Shown here one piece after another: positions 47,001-54,610 of a stretch of 64,000 bases of DNA; the stretch's first letter is position 1, and every line of letters begins with the position of its first letter. The notes beneath the pieces were generated by a model that had not been told where the DNA came from, searched no databases, and was given only the letters and a program-made list of their open reading frames with translations. This DNA comes from Budorcas taxicolor. Lineage: Eukaryota > Chordata > Mammalia > Artiodactyla > Bovidae. Both the position numbers and the translations under genes were made by a program. Where the stretch lies: NCBI RefSeq assembly GCF_023091745.1, contig NC_068910.1:129969170-130033169 (forward strand), given 5' to 3'.

Positions 47001-50000
47001 AATGTGGAGTTGGGTAGTGATGGTAAAAGCAGGTAATGCCTCTAGTGTGATTCTCTTTAGTTTTTTAATTCCAACTGGAAAAAAATTTCCCTTGGTAGTC
47101 ATACTTCAGTCTCCCTTCTTCCCATTGATTACCTTGGCTGTGATGTTTAGTTATTTTGATGCAAGTTATTTTAGATTACATCGTAGTTAGTCTGTCAACT
47201 ATTTAATGGTTTGTTTTCCCCGGCTTGGCTTCTTGCCTATTCTTGAAGCAACAAGCCTTTTTTTCTGTGAACTTAGTAACAAAATCGAAGGAAATAAAGC
47301 TATTATTAGCCAGTGTTATATACAATTAGGCTCATAAGTTTAACATTCAATGTTTATAATTCCTAGAATGGTGGAATTTAAATCATAAGGACTTTAAATA
47401 AGTCATCTAGCCTTGGTTCCCTTTTGTGAATATTTCCTTCTGTGTATAAAATAGTATATGCTTTAGGTCTAAATTTGCCTTCATTAGGTTTTGTGATAGT
47501 TGAATAGACTCTATCCAGTGAACTGTAAAGTGAGTCTTATTTGTCCTACACTTTATTTTCCGCAGAGTTCAATTTACTTTAATATCTTTAAGAATTTCAG
47601 AGACTTCAATCATGTCCTCATTACTTTAGTGATAATTCTAATTCTTTTCTACTCTCCTTACAAATCATTCTCTTCCCCCAAGTCATCTCCACCTACATTT
47701 TTTGTCTTATTTTAATTGTCTTTTTCTGGACTATCTCCAATTGTAATATACTTTACTTGAGACCTAATGACCAGAACAATACATATTATTTATGAATGAT
47801 TTATCATTAATTACTTGAGTTTTATTTCAAATATCCTTCAGATTTTACATGACTCTTATTGCTTTGGTTCTGGAAGCATATTAAGACAACTTTAGAATTA
47901 TTTGCAGGAATTTTTTTTCAGATCCTCTCCTTCCCTTTATGTGGTAGCTTAGATCAGGTTTTTTAGTATATTTTAGATTATTTTTCGCTAGGCAGATTTT
48001 CTTATACTATGCCAGTACTAAAATAGATCTAGGGACTTACCTAGTGGCCAGGGTTAAGACTATGCAATCCCGGTGCAGGGGGCATGGGTTTGATCCCTGA
48101 TTAGGGAACCAAGATCTCTCTTGCTGCACAGCAGAGCCAAAAAAAATTTTTAAACTAAAAAAATCCCCCAAACTCAGCAGGTTTGAAAAGCAAACTAGAT
48201 CTGACACTCTTATGCCCACTTATTCAACCTTCAGCTCTTCCTATATTTTTTTGGTGTTAGTTTGGGCTTTAAGTATCCAGAATTGCTTAGCCTCATCAGC
48301 GAACTTGACAGTTTCCCAGTACACATCTTCTTTGTAATCTATAACTCTGTTAAATAAGACAGTTCCTAGAACTGGTTTTTCTGCTTCACCATTTAGAGAT
48401 TTCATATATCCTTATTTTTTGTCTTCTGTCTATAACAGACAATTCCTTTTTTGCCTAAGTCTCTCAGGAACCTTGTCAGAAATCTTTTAGACATGACTTC
48501 ATTTAGTTTTGGCTTGCATACATTACTTGTCTTTTTTTCCCCTTGAAACACCACATTGGCAATAAGGACCCTAAGGAGGAGGGTCAGCCACCGGCACTAT
48601 TTTTAAATAAATGGTGAAGTGTGATTTTAGTTCTCACTTCTACATCCATGTTATAAAAAACTTGTTTTCTCTGATCTAAACTTTTTAACTTCTCAATTCC
48701 TATTTCCTTTTCTCTTTCTTATATGTCTCATCTTAGGAATTCTATCTATACGTTGTAAAAATGTCCAAGATTACAACTAATTCATTCTCATATGTTAGTG
48801 AGAAGATGCTTTCACTTTATCCATGGCCAGAATTGGGCATAGCAACCAACCCACCCCAGTATGCTTGCCTGGAGAATCCCACAGATAGAGGAGCCTGGTG
48901 GGCTACACTCCAGAGGGTTTCACAGAGTCGGCCACAAGGAGTGAAGCAACTTAGCCCACACGGGTCTTCTCTTGATAATGATAATGGATAACACTAATCT
49001 AAGTGCCAGACCTTTGCAGATATTCACTTAATCACCCTGGTAATCCAGTGAGATAAATACTGTTTTCCACCCTTTTTGTACTTCAGAAAACTGAAGCAGA
49101 AAAAGATGAAGTAGCTTGGCCAAAATAACACATCTAATGTTAGGATTTGAATAAAGGAGTCAGGTTTCAATCAACAGTTATATTTGGTATTATTTTCAGA
49201 ATACAGGATGCAGGTATTTTTCTTAAATTCTTCATTTGTAATGTGTACACAAAATGATAGGAAGTGTGTGATGGGAGAAGTATCCTTTCTGATACTAGAT
49301 TCCTAGATAAAGTTCAAAGTACACTTAATTTGCTTCAGGAGAATAAGCTGCCATTTATTTACTCATTCATCAAATATTTATTCAGTACCTAACAAGCAGT
49401 AGGCACTATTCTGGGTGCATGGGATATATCACTGAGTAAAAAAGGTAAGTATCTATTATGGAGAACTGACATTTGTGGAAAGTAGATGACAGAGACTAGA
49501 CATGAAGTACTATGTTAGAAAATAAATGCTATATGGAAAAAATAGAGCATTAAGAATATAGAGGTAGGGGTGAATTGAAAGAATGTAAAATTTGAGTAAA
49601 GGCATGAAAGATGCAAGAGAGTATAGGTAGCTAGAGGAAAGATATCCCAGGCAAAGGAAATGGGCAGTGGAGAGGGCCTGAGGTAGGAGTGTGTGTATGG
49701 TGTACACGGGGAATCCGATGGAGGCCACTGTGACTGGAGCAGAATGAGCAAGGGGTAAGAGAAGGGGTAAGTAGTGGGGCAGGAGGGGTTCAGATGATGT
49801 GGGACTTCATAGGTTATCGTAAGGCCTTTGGCTTTTGCCCCAAGCAGGATGAGGAGCTTTATTTTGATGTCCTGTTAAGCCAGCTACAAACTTGGTCCTT
49901 CACAGACATTATTTCATGTTCTTAACCAGAGCCCTAGAAACCAAACACTTCTATCATCCCATCTTATAGAAAAAGGTACCGAAGTTTAGAGACTAAATAA

Positions 50001-51104
50001 CTTGCCCAAAGTGTTACAGCTTGCATGTTGGATGAACCAGGGTTCAGATCCAAGCTATGTGTCTTAAAACCCATGTGCAGGGACTTCCCTGATGGTCTAG
50101 TGGTTAAGAATCCACCTTGCAATGTAGGGAACATGCATTCGACCCCTGGTTGGGAAACTAAGATCCCACATGCCACAGGGCAACTAACCCTGTGTGCCCA
50201 GTGAAGATCCCATTGTGCACCAACTAAGACCCGATGCAGCCCAATGAATAAGTAGATAGTAAAAAACAAAACAAATCAAAACAGACCCCGGTACAGTTGA
50301 CCTTTGAACACAGGGATTAACCTAGGTATAACTTACATTCATAGTTCCTTCACGTCCATGGATTCAACCAGCCATGGATCATATATTACTGTAGTATTTA
50401 CTGTTAGAAAAAATAAGTAAATCCATGTATAAGTGGGCCTGCACAGTTCAAACCTACATTGTTCAAGGGTCAGGCTATACTTATGGTGTATGTTACTTAA
50501 GCTCTAGTTTGTGAGAAACATTTTGAATGTCTTTTGGACAGTAGCTCAAAAAAATGAAACCAGCGAAATCTGTGTTATCTTATCCTATATTTAAATATAT
50601 TAAGCTTTTATATTTTATTAGCTGTAAAGGAGTGCCTTTTTTATTTAAGGATAGTGACTCTCTGATTTTCTCTTTCCAGGCGGCATAGATATAGACTCAT
50701 TTCAGGAGCATGAAGAAGGCCACGCAGGGCCAGATGATAATGAGGAGGTCATGCGAGCGTTGCTTATTCATGAGAAGAAGACCCCGTCTGCCCCTGCAGG
50801 TTCAGTGGGGGCGGCTGCTCCCATGACCGCTGCCAACGGCAGTGACTCTGAGAGTGAGACCAGCGAGTCAGATGATGACTCTCCACCCCGTGTGGCCACT
50901 GTGGCTGTACATCATGGGGAAGAGGATGAGGAAGATGATGAATTTGAGGAAGTAGCAGATGACCCCATTGTCATGGTGGCTGGCCGTCCATTCTCCTATA
51001 GTGAAGTGAGCCAGAAGCCAGAGCTGGTGGCCCAAATGACACCAGAGGAAAAGGAAGCATACATAGCAATGGGACAACGCATGTTTGAGGACCTCTTTGA
51101 GTGA
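22595..51104 (+). CDS. GTF2E1: GTF2E1, TFIIE alpha subunit: joined coding sequence of four exons
   Basis: Segments 22595-23042, 39789-39990, 45816-46057 and 50680-51104 join in frame to 1317 nt: 438 residues plus TGA. The human protein is 439 residues. TFIIE alpha pairs with TFIIE beta (GTF2E2), enters the RNA polymerase II preinitiation complex, recruits TFIIH and stimulates its helicase and kinase. Visible in order: an N-terminal winged-helix domain (about residues 14-105); a zinc ribbon with Cys129, Cys132, Cys154 and Cys157; a basic and helical linker; a Ser/Asp/Glu tract (about 352-366); an acidic segment around Phe386 and Val389, equivalent to the part of the human protein that binds the TFIIH p62 PH domain; and a conserved C-terminal tail ending in FEDLFE. 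All splice junctions are GT-AG. Intron 2 is 16.7 kb and splits the zinc ribbon between its two cysteine pairs. Confidence 0.97.
23090..23095 (+). promoter_or_regulatory. Intronic AATAAA just after coding exon 1
   Basis: A canonical poly(A) hexamer lies 48 bp past the exon 1 donor and 13 bp past the in-frame intronic stop. GT-rich sequence follows at about 23150-23175. It could support a short transcript; usage is unknown. Confidence 0.35.
23156..23365 (-). mobile_element. Bov-tA SINE, minus strand
   Basis: Antisense SINE ('gtgtgctcagttgtgtccaa' to 'agcgccacctgggaagc'). It is the left member of a two-SINE composite joined by a pentanucleotide tract. The sequence tatatcatt occurs at 23147-23155 just left of it. 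Confidence 0.92.
23366..23400. repeat. (TATAG)7 microsatellite
   Basis: Seven perfect pentanucleotide units lie between two minus-strand SINEs. By position they are the 3' tail of the right-hand SINE. Confidence 0.95.
23405..23606 (-). mobile_element. Bov-tA SINE, minus strand
   Basis: Full-length antisense copy ('gaagttgcttagtcgtgtcc' to 'ctgagccaccagggaagc'). The repeat tatatcatt at 23607-23615 matches the one left of the first SINE, so a single target duplication brackets the whole composite. Confidence 0.93.
23875..24110 (-). repeat. Old mammalian repeat (L2-like, antisense)
   Basis: The 'ttcattcaacaaatatttga', 'gcac', 'tgccaatcactgccagac' series is the common antisense 3' end of L2-type elements; the rest is diverged. 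Confidence 0.4.
24110..26320. other. GTF2E1 intron 2, 2.2 kb with nothing recognised
   Basis: AT-rich unique-looking sequence. Open frames such as 25732-26019 lack splice context and protein resemblance. Confidence 0.45.
26325..27742 (-). mobile_element. BovB LINE fragment with reverse transcriptase (minus strand)
   Basis: BovB is an RTE-clade non-LTR retrotransposon encoding one endonuclease/reverse transcriptase protein. The minus-strand frame 27752-26886 carries reverse transcriptase blocks: a '[11 protein letters not shown]' region, '[13 protein letters not shown]', '[19 protein letters not shown]', and the catalytic YADD box in 'LRYADDTTF'. Frameshifts near 26.92 kb and 26.70 kb move the C-terminal part to other frames, and the 3' end is at 26325. 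The endonuclease half is absent, so the copy cannot be autonomous. The copy lies antisense in GTF2E1 intron 2. Confidence 0.93.
27857..27986 (-). mobile_element. Bov-tA SINE, 5'-truncated, minus strand
   Basis: Antisense SINE 3' portion from 'agtgaaagtgaagtcactca' to 'gccatttccttctcca'; the tRNA-like head is missing. Confidence 0.85.
27990..29210. other. GTF2E1 intron 2, nothing recognised
   Basis: AT-rich. It includes a short A/T-only stretch near 28.68-28.78 kb and a G run at about 28890-28898. No exon or named repeat. Confidence 0.45.
29212..29330 (+). mobile_element. BovB LINE extreme 3' end
   Basis: Begins 'agagatggacatgagtttga' and ends 'cgactgaactgaactgaa'. This is the last ~120 bp of BovB, with the same C-terminal coding text as the copy at 16.7 kb. 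Confidence 0.82.
29640..29850 (-). mobile_element. Bov-tA SINE, minus strand
   Basis: Antisense copy running from 'gtgtcctgcttggttcatgt' to 'ccactgagccaccaggaag'. More diverged than most copies here. Confidence 0.85.
29851..31375. other. GTF2E1 intron 2, nothing recognised
   Basis: AT-rich unique-looking sequence. Short open frames near 30.55-30.79 kb are not supported. Confidence 0.45.
31378..31800 (-). pseudogene. RPL10: RPL10 processed pseudogene, 5'-truncated
   Basis: Minus-strand translation gives stretches of ribosomal protein L10 (uL16): [12 protein letters not shown], then [37 protein letters not shown], and [10 protein letters not shown]. There are no introns. The copy ends with a 3' UTR, an AATAAA signal (31405-31410 in antisense) and a short A-rich tail, so it is retroposed mRNA. 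An in-frame TAG at 31579-31581 replaces the Trp after HISK, and there are other substitutions. The 5' half of the gene is missing or unrecognisable beyond about 31800. It lies antisense in GTF2E1 intron 2 and is not expected to make protein. Confidence 0.88.
31835..32650. other. GTF2E1 intron 2, nothing recognised
   Basis: No exon or named repeat. Confidence 0.45.
32655..32945. mobile_element. Two Bov-tA SINEs head-to-head (fragment minus, copy plus)
   Basis: 32655-32715 is the antisense head part of one SINE ('ggtctcctgcattgcagg', 'ctgagtcaccatggaagcc'). From about 32740 to 32945 a plus-strand copy runs from 'ttggcttagtggtaaagaat' to 'cttagtgactaaaccaccac'. Together they form a second inverted SINE pair. 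Confidence 0.8.
32946..34210. other. GTF2E1 intron 2, nothing recognised
   Basis: No exon or named repeat. It contains a G run near 33213-33221 and a T run near 33654-33666. Confidence 0.45.
34218..34390 (+). repeat. MIR SINE
   Basis: Diverged MIR: 'gtggtacagtgaatttagtc', 'gtatttgaatctaggctttg', 'taactcctctgagtc', 'gatgaatacatggga'. Confidence 0.55.
34414..34434. repeat. (TG)n microsatellite
   Basis: About ten uninterrupted TG units. Confidence 0.9.
34676..34895 (+). mobile_element. Bov-tA SINE with 12-bp target duplication
   Basis: Runs from 'gatcttcccaggtggtgcta' to 'gtcttcgcatgcacac'. The exact duplication accctaagatag lies at 34664-34675 and 34896-34907. Confidence 0.93.
34967..35180 (+). 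mobile_element. Bov-tA SINE
   Basis: Full-length copy from 'gcgtccctggtggctcagac' to 'gagcaacttcacttttcact', 60 bp after the preceding SINE and in the same orientation. Confidence 0.9.
35446..35726 (-). mobile_element. Bov-A2 type dimeric SINE, minus strand
   Basis: Two antisense units in tandem, each with 'ccaggcaagaacactggagt'-type text, at about 35446-35578 and 35600-35726. They are joined by a 'gaaagtgaaaagtgaaagtg' linker. A short GCT run sits at the left end. Confidence 0.9.
36120..36285 (+). mobile_element. CHR-type SINE
   Basis: Cetartiodactyl tRNA-derived SINE: head 'gggacttccctggtggttca', B-box-like 'ggttcaagccctggctggg', and body 'gggatcccacatgccttgtg', ending in an A-rich tail. 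This family predates the Bov-tA SINEs. Confidence 0.82.
36895..37285. repeat. Two MIR SINEs, antisense then sense
   Basis: 36895-37050 shows antisense MIR text ('tactgtgtgccagacactta'). 37060-37285 shows sense MIR text ('ttggatttgaatcctgccat', 'tttcctaacctcttagaatc', 'ggcacttagtaaacac'). Confidence 0.6.
37290..37415 (+). repeat. MIR SINE fragment
   Basis: Second sense MIR piece: 'gctgtgtgcctttggacaaa', 'ttttacagggttggtatagg', 'agcacttatatac'. Confidence 0.6.
37868..39298 (+). mobile_element. BovB LINE fragment with reverse transcriptase (plus strand)
   Basis: Sense-strand BovB copy that starts within the reverse transcriptase ('[20 protein letters not shown]') and continues through '[11 protein letters not shown]', '[13 protein letters not shown]' and the YADD box ('LRYADDTTL') to the 3' terminus 'gactgaactgaactgag'. 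Frame breaks near 38.07, 38.42 and 38.73 kb and a stop near 38.97 kb leave the open frames 37841-38071, 38075-38476, 38434-38760 and 38699-38968. The endonuclease is missing. It covers nearly the same element segment as the opposite-strand copy at 26.3-27.7 kb. Confidence 0.93.
39299..39788. other. End of GTF2E1 intron 2
   Basis: Unassigned sequence leading to the polypyrimidine/acceptor 'ttctctgtag' at 39788. Confidence 0.5.
39789..39990 (+). CDS. GTF2E1: GTF2E1 second coding exon (residues 150-217 part)
   Basis: A 202-bp exon between acceptor 'tctgtag' and donor 'gtgagt'. It completes Gly150 and supplies the second zinc pair in 'TFRCTFC' (Cys154, Cys157), then an acidic hinge and the helical '[20 protein letters not shown]' segment. 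It ends after two bases of the Ser217 codon. Confidence 0.97.
39991..43100. other. GTF2E1 intron 3, left part, nothing recognised
   Basis: About 3.1 kb without a named repeat, unusually SINE-poor for this window. Open frames near 41.7-42.4 kb lack splice or protein support. Confidence 0.45.
43140..44740. other. Purine-rich tract in GTF2E1 intron 3
   Basis: The plus strand is strongly A/G-skewed over about 1.6 kb, with Glu/Lys/Arg-rich fortuitous frames such as 43995-44498. No repeat family or protein could be named. A 35-bp SINE remnant sits inside. Confidence 0.5.
44085..44119 (-). mobile_element. 35-bp Bov SINE 3'-end insertion
   Basis: On the minus strand this is only the last ~35 bp of a Bov-tA SINE ('gttgcaaagagttggacatg'). 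It is flanked by the exact 9-bp repeat atatatcag at 44076-44084 and 44120-44128, which argues for an independent, extremely 5'-truncated retroposition. Confidence 0.75.
44758..45095 (+). mobile_element. CHR-type SINE, long copy
   Basis: Head 'tcttccctggtggctcagtg', B-box-like 'ggttcgatccctggtccgg', then the long CHR body ('catgccacggagcagctaag', 'gccacaactgttgagcctgc', 'gcaatgagaagccc', 'gcagcagtgaagaccca') and an AAATAAATA/T-rich tail. Confidence 0.88.
45096..45815. other. End of GTF2E1 intron 3
   Basis: Unassigned sequence ending in a C/T-rich tract and the acceptor 'tttatgtag'. Confidence 0.5.
45816..46057 (+). CDS. GTF2E1: GTF2E1 third coding exon (residues 217-298 part)
   Basis: A 242-bp exon with 'tgtag' acceptor and 'gtaaga' donor. 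It encodes the Ala/Gly-rich linker ([17 protein letters not shown]), then '[16 protein letters not shown]' and the conserved '[19 protein letters not shown]' and '[14 protein letters not shown]' blocks. It ends after the first base of Gly298. The linker differs slightly from the human sequence. Confidence 0.97.
46058..47475. other. GTF2E1 intron 4, left part, nothing recognised
   Basis: AT-rich sequence with no named repeat or exon. Confidence 0.45.
47480..48620 (-). repeat. CR1/L3-like LINE fossil, split by a CHR SINE
   Basis: Antisense to CR1/L3 3'-region patterns: 'tctggactatctccaattg', 'gaccagaacaatacatatta', 'ctgttaaataagacagttcc', 'ctctcaggaaccttgtcaga'. The two halves (47480-48030, 48166-48620) lie in consistent order around the SINE. 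Assignment is from remembered consensus only. Confidence 0.45.
48031..48165 (+). mobile_element. CHR-type SINE
   Basis: Short copy: 'agggacttacctagtggcca', 'gggtttgatccctgattagg', 'ttgctgcacagcagagcc', then an A-rich tail. Diverged. Confidence 0.72.
48828..48955 (+). mobile_element. Bov-tA SINE, 5'-truncated
   Basis: Starts near 'aattgggcatagcaacc' and includes 'tgcttgcctggagaatccca' and 'gaggagcctggtgggctac', ending 'gtgaagcaacttagcccac'. Confidence 0.8.
49000..49170 (-). repeat. MIR SINE, antisense
   Basis: Antisense MIR: 'cttaatcaccctggtaatcc', 'cagtgagataaatactgttt', 'tgaagtagcttggccaaaat', 'aggatttgaataaagga'. Confidence 0.65.
49350..49870 (-). repeat. Old mammalian repeat (L2-like, antisense)
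   Basis: The left part has 'ttactcattcatcaaatatt' and 'tattcagtacctaacaagca'. The rest ('tatcccaggcaaaggaaatg', 'gggcctgaggtaggagtgtg', 'gactggagcagaatgagcaa') is a commonly repeated mammalian sequence. Family not settled. Confidence 0.45.
49885..50065 (-). repeat. MIR SINE, antisense
   Basis: Antisense MIR: 'cacagacattatttcatgtt', 'tagagactaaataacttgcc', 'caaagtgttacagcttgc', 'agggttcagatccaagc'. Confidence 0.65.
50089..50270 (+). mobile_element. CHR-type SINE
   Basis: Head 'gggacttccctgatggtcta', 'ttcgacccctggttgggaaa', body 'gatcccacatgccacagggc' and an A-rich tail (aaaaaacaaaacaaatc). Confidence 0.85.
50294..50475. mobile_element. Tigger-like non-autonomous DNA transposon
   Basis: Terminal inverted repeats are visible: cagttgacctttgaaca at the left and tgttcaagggtcag at the right. 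TA dinucleotides flank the element, as expected for Tc1/mariner (Tigger) elements. At about 180 bp it has no transposase. Confidence 0.7.
50680..51104 (+). CDS. GTF2E1: GTF2E1 last coding exon (residues 298-438, stop)
   Basis: The acceptor 'tctttccag' ends at 50679. The exon encodes a Gly/Asp/Glu-rich region, then '[13 protein letters not shown]', an Ala-rich spacer, the '[13 protein letters not shown]' tract and '[16 protein letters not shown]', whose Phe386/Val389 correspond to the p62-contacting residues known in the human protein. '[15 protein letters not shown]' and the 'MFEDLFE' terminus follow before TGA at 51102-51104. The sequence is locally GC-richer than the introns. Confidence 0.97.
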
Positions 51105-52395
51105 GCTCTCCCTACCTTTTCCTCCTTTCTCTAATGCTCATTTCAAAAAGAGATTTCTTACCTTTGAAGAAATGTGTTTAATGGCTTTCTGCCCCTCTTG
51201 GTGTAAAGCAACTGTTAATCTTGTGCAAACAATAATGGGAGAGAAAGTTTGATTATTCTATGCCAGAAACTTCCCCCACAAGGTAGGTTAGCTATAAGCA
51301 TTCCCTTTCCTATTACTACAGTATTAATATTTTGCTGTATTCCCTTATCTAATCTTTTTCCTTTCCTTTTTAAGACACATTTTTCTCCCTTCTGAAATGA
51401 GTGTGACAAGTCTATAAGGTAAATTCTTCCTGTCTGCCTGTAAGAAGCCCATTATGATAGGTTACAGTTTCACTGATCACATCCTTTTTATCTGTTCTGA
51501 CCAAGCATTCCTAACAGCCCCTGATAATTGCTGCCAACCAAGCACCTTCACAACAGGCAAGTCATTGATGTAGGAAAAAAAATCTTAAAGCTTCACATTG
51601 CCTCATGGTTGAAGATGGAGTCATTGTATAAGGGGAGATGAGAGTATGTGTGGAAGGAGGATGGTTATGCCTATATCTCATGATTAATATGTAAACCAAA
51701 ATTGGTGTGTTTAGAACTGACTTGACTGACAGATGTTGTTTTGCTTACTGCCTTGTGGTTTGTATATTGGATAATAGAAAACAGAAAGTGTGTTTGGAAA
51801 GTCCTTAGGAATAAATTAGAAAAAAAACGTGGGCTTAGGATAAGGAGTCCACGTAAAGTATTGAAGAGTCGAGAGCATTGGAAACAGTACCCTTTAAAAT
51901 TGTCTGAATTTGTGCTGAGACTGGTACCCTTCTTTTTTCAGTTCTTCCACAGTGCTGTAAATTGTTTAAAGAGGTCATCGTAGCAGAAATCAGCATATAA
52001 CAATTGATTGCTCCTTGGTTTTTTTCTCTCAACCTTTTTGAAGGCCTTCTTTGTCTCTTTTGATTCTTGTCAAGCATGGTATTTTAGAGTGCATCCAGTA
52101 TATTGTTGAGCATTGTAACCTCAAGGAAAACAGTTTATTTTTGGTTCTGATATGTAGCATGGAATTATTCCCAAAGGCAGAACTTTAAAGAACTTTCATA
52201 CAAGGGTCTACAGTTGTATTTTTTATAATATTTTCCCTTGCATTGTCATTTTTAGGTATTTATCATTTTCTAGTACATGTGTAAAGTTAAGATAGATTTT
52301 AGAGCATCTGAGCCTTGTGTGAAGTAATGTTTCATTAACCTGGGTTGTATGAATGACTGAATATTGACAATAAATCTATTTTATACTGACTGAAA
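51105..52395 (+). other. GTF2E1: GTF2E1 3' UTR (probable extent)
   Basis: About 1.3 kb free of Bov SINEs between the stop codon and a canonical AATAAA at 52369-52374. A second AATAAA at 51810-51815 could give a shorter transcript. Cleavage is expected roughly 10-30 bp after the signal used. Open frames inside are not supported. Confidence 0.7.
52369..52374 (+). terminator. Probable GTF2E1 poly(A) signal
   Basis: Canonical AATAAA in 'gacaataaatc', followed within 40 bp by T-rich sequence. The end of the SINE-free 3' UTR block fits this position. Confidence 0.6.
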
Positions 52396-53705
52396 TTTGT
52401 TAATTTCTAGCTCTGTAACATCTTGGAGCATAATTAAAATGAATACTTTTCCCAATGAAGAAAAGTGTGTCAGAAATTTTTCTCTTATTGGCATTGTTTC
52501 AAATAGTAGATGCAGTTGTATGTGATCTAAGCTTTTTTCTGGCCGTAAGTTGCCTTAAGAATGACTTTAAGTATGTACCTTGTGCAAATAGGGCTATTCA
52601 ACTTTGAAACGTTGTTTTCTAAACATTGATAGTTTAGAAAGAAGTTCAGTAGTAATCAGATGTTAAGTTTTGAAATATAGTTCTAGGTGAACTGTCAGCT
52701 CTTCATTTCAGTGAATACTCGTTTCTTGTGGTTTTTTTCTTAATCTCACTTGCATGTTCTTTTTCCTAAAGCTGCTGTTCTATTTTTCTTATCTGTTATC
52801 TATTCTTTCATCTCCCTCTTGGAGTCTGTGTTATAACCTATGACTGGGCTGAAATTGTTCAGTTGTTTTTTTTTAATGTCTTATTTCTTATTTTCATTAT
52901 TTCTCAATTTCTTTGGCTGCTCTTTGGCTGTTCAACCCATCTTTTCCTTGAAACATTTTTTGTTTGGTATCCTAGCTATTACACTGGCCAGGTTTCTCCT
53001 TACTTTAGGAAGCCTCCATGCTTCCCTGGCCTCTTTACCTTGCCCCTGCACCATCTGTACTGACTCACAGTAACCATGGACACAAGTCTGTGTGGCAGAT
53101 TTTCACTGAAGTCTTGTATTATAGTAGAGGGCAAGGCATGGTCAATGGGAGGGAGTCAGCATTGAATAGTCAAGGAATATGATACACATTCTTGTTCTTA
53201 AAGAGTGTCTTTTCCATTCTCACATGTTTCATCCCAAGTAGAGTGCTGTAATATTTCAGCTTCCTTTTTCCTTCTCATCATCACCTTTTTCTTCCCAAAG
53301 GCCTTGGAAAGTTATAAATGTATTAGAAAAAAATAACTTAGTTCTATATTTTATTCCTGTTCCAAGTATGACCTTGAAAGATCCTATCATATCCAAAGTG
53401 GTCTATCAGAATGTTTCCCTAACTAAGAAACCATTTTTCCACCCACTTTTCCCCCCTCCCCCCACTTTGCCACTTTTTTCTCCTCTCACTGCACTAAATA
53501 AATATTCCTCATACACTTGACCAAAGTCAGGTGATGAGTAAACAACTTTGGCCGTAGGTAATCGATCCATAGCTTTATATCCGCCGGAAGATTGCTTCCA
53601 ATCTATCTGCCCTTGTAGTTGAAGCCTTTTTCTCATTTAGATACAACTTTTTTTCCAGAACACCTTAAGGAGCATTAACTTTAAATGATTAAAAGAAAAT
53701 ATCCA
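52396..53705. other. Intergenic sequence downstream of GTF2E1
   Basis: T-rich unique-looking sequence without named repeats, plus a C-rich pyrimidine tract near 53.45 kb. Confidence 0.45.
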
Positions 53706-53709
53706 ATTT

Positions 53710-53880
53710 GGCATAGCCTGGAAGTCAGGAGACTAGGTTTGAGTCCCAGTTAACTAGACACTTGCAGTGTGAAACTATTAACCTGATGTCATCTTCCTGG
53801 GCTAGCTTCTCAGTTGTCACTAATGAGAGGATTACGGTAGGATCACCAGTATTCCTTTCTGCTCTGATATTTTATGAAGG
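53710..53880 (+). repeat. MIR-like SINE
   Basis: 'gcctggaagtcaggagacta', 'ggtttgagtcccagttaact', and 'atgagaggattacggtagga' follow the MIR/MIR3 order. Diverged. Confidence 0.55.
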
Positions 53881-54457
53881 TAAGTGGTAGCTAACGCATT
53901 TTAAAGTGAGGCTGAATAATAATAATACAAAACAACGAGAAGAAGTCTTCTGATGTGCTACAGCACTTCAAGCCAGTTGAAGGATATTTTAATGGAAGGG
54001 CTGGTGTAGATAGCAGCTTTAGGATATAGAACGTAGAAGACCAGAGCATAAGCAATTACTAACTAGGTTTTTGTCTTCCGGTCCTGCCAAGGTACTTCAT
54101 TTCTGACCTCAATAACTGAGGAGGAAATAATTGAATATTTCATAACTCTTTTTGGTGTCATTTTGAGATGAGTAGACAGTGAATGGGAATGAGATTGGAA
54201 AGAGCAGTTCCTCTTCTTTCTACCAGTTGGCTGTTTGGCTAGATTCCCAGCCATTACTACAATAGAAAAACTTTTATGTATAGTTTTCTTGTTCTCCTTA
54301 TTCCTGGGTTAAAAAAAAAAGTAACTAGGAGATGACAATCAAAAAACAAATACGAAAATCTTTAGAATTTAGAAATTGGTATAATTCCATCTGCTATTTG
54401 TTCAGCATTTTGATTCCATGAAGGCTGTTTCACATTGTTATCTAGCAGAGCTATGCT

Positions 54458-54599
54458 GCTGCTGCTGCTGCTGCTGCTGTTAAGTCGCTTCAGTCGTGTC
54501 CAACTCTGTGTGATCCCATGGATGGCAGCCCACCAGGCTCCTTTGTCCCTGGGATTTTCCAGGCAAGAGTACTGGAGTGGGGTGCCATTGCCTTCTCCG
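54458..54599 (-). mobile_element. Bov-A2 related SINE with (GCT)n tail, minus strand
   Basis: Antisense unit with 'cttcagtcgtgtccaactct' and 'gggattttccaggcaagagt'. The exact 11-bp duplication agagctatgct flanks it at 54447-54457 and 54600-54610. The (GCT)8 tract at 54455-54478 is its simple-repeat 3' tail read in antisense. Confidence 0.92.
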
Positions 54600-54610
54600 A
54601 GAGCTATGCT

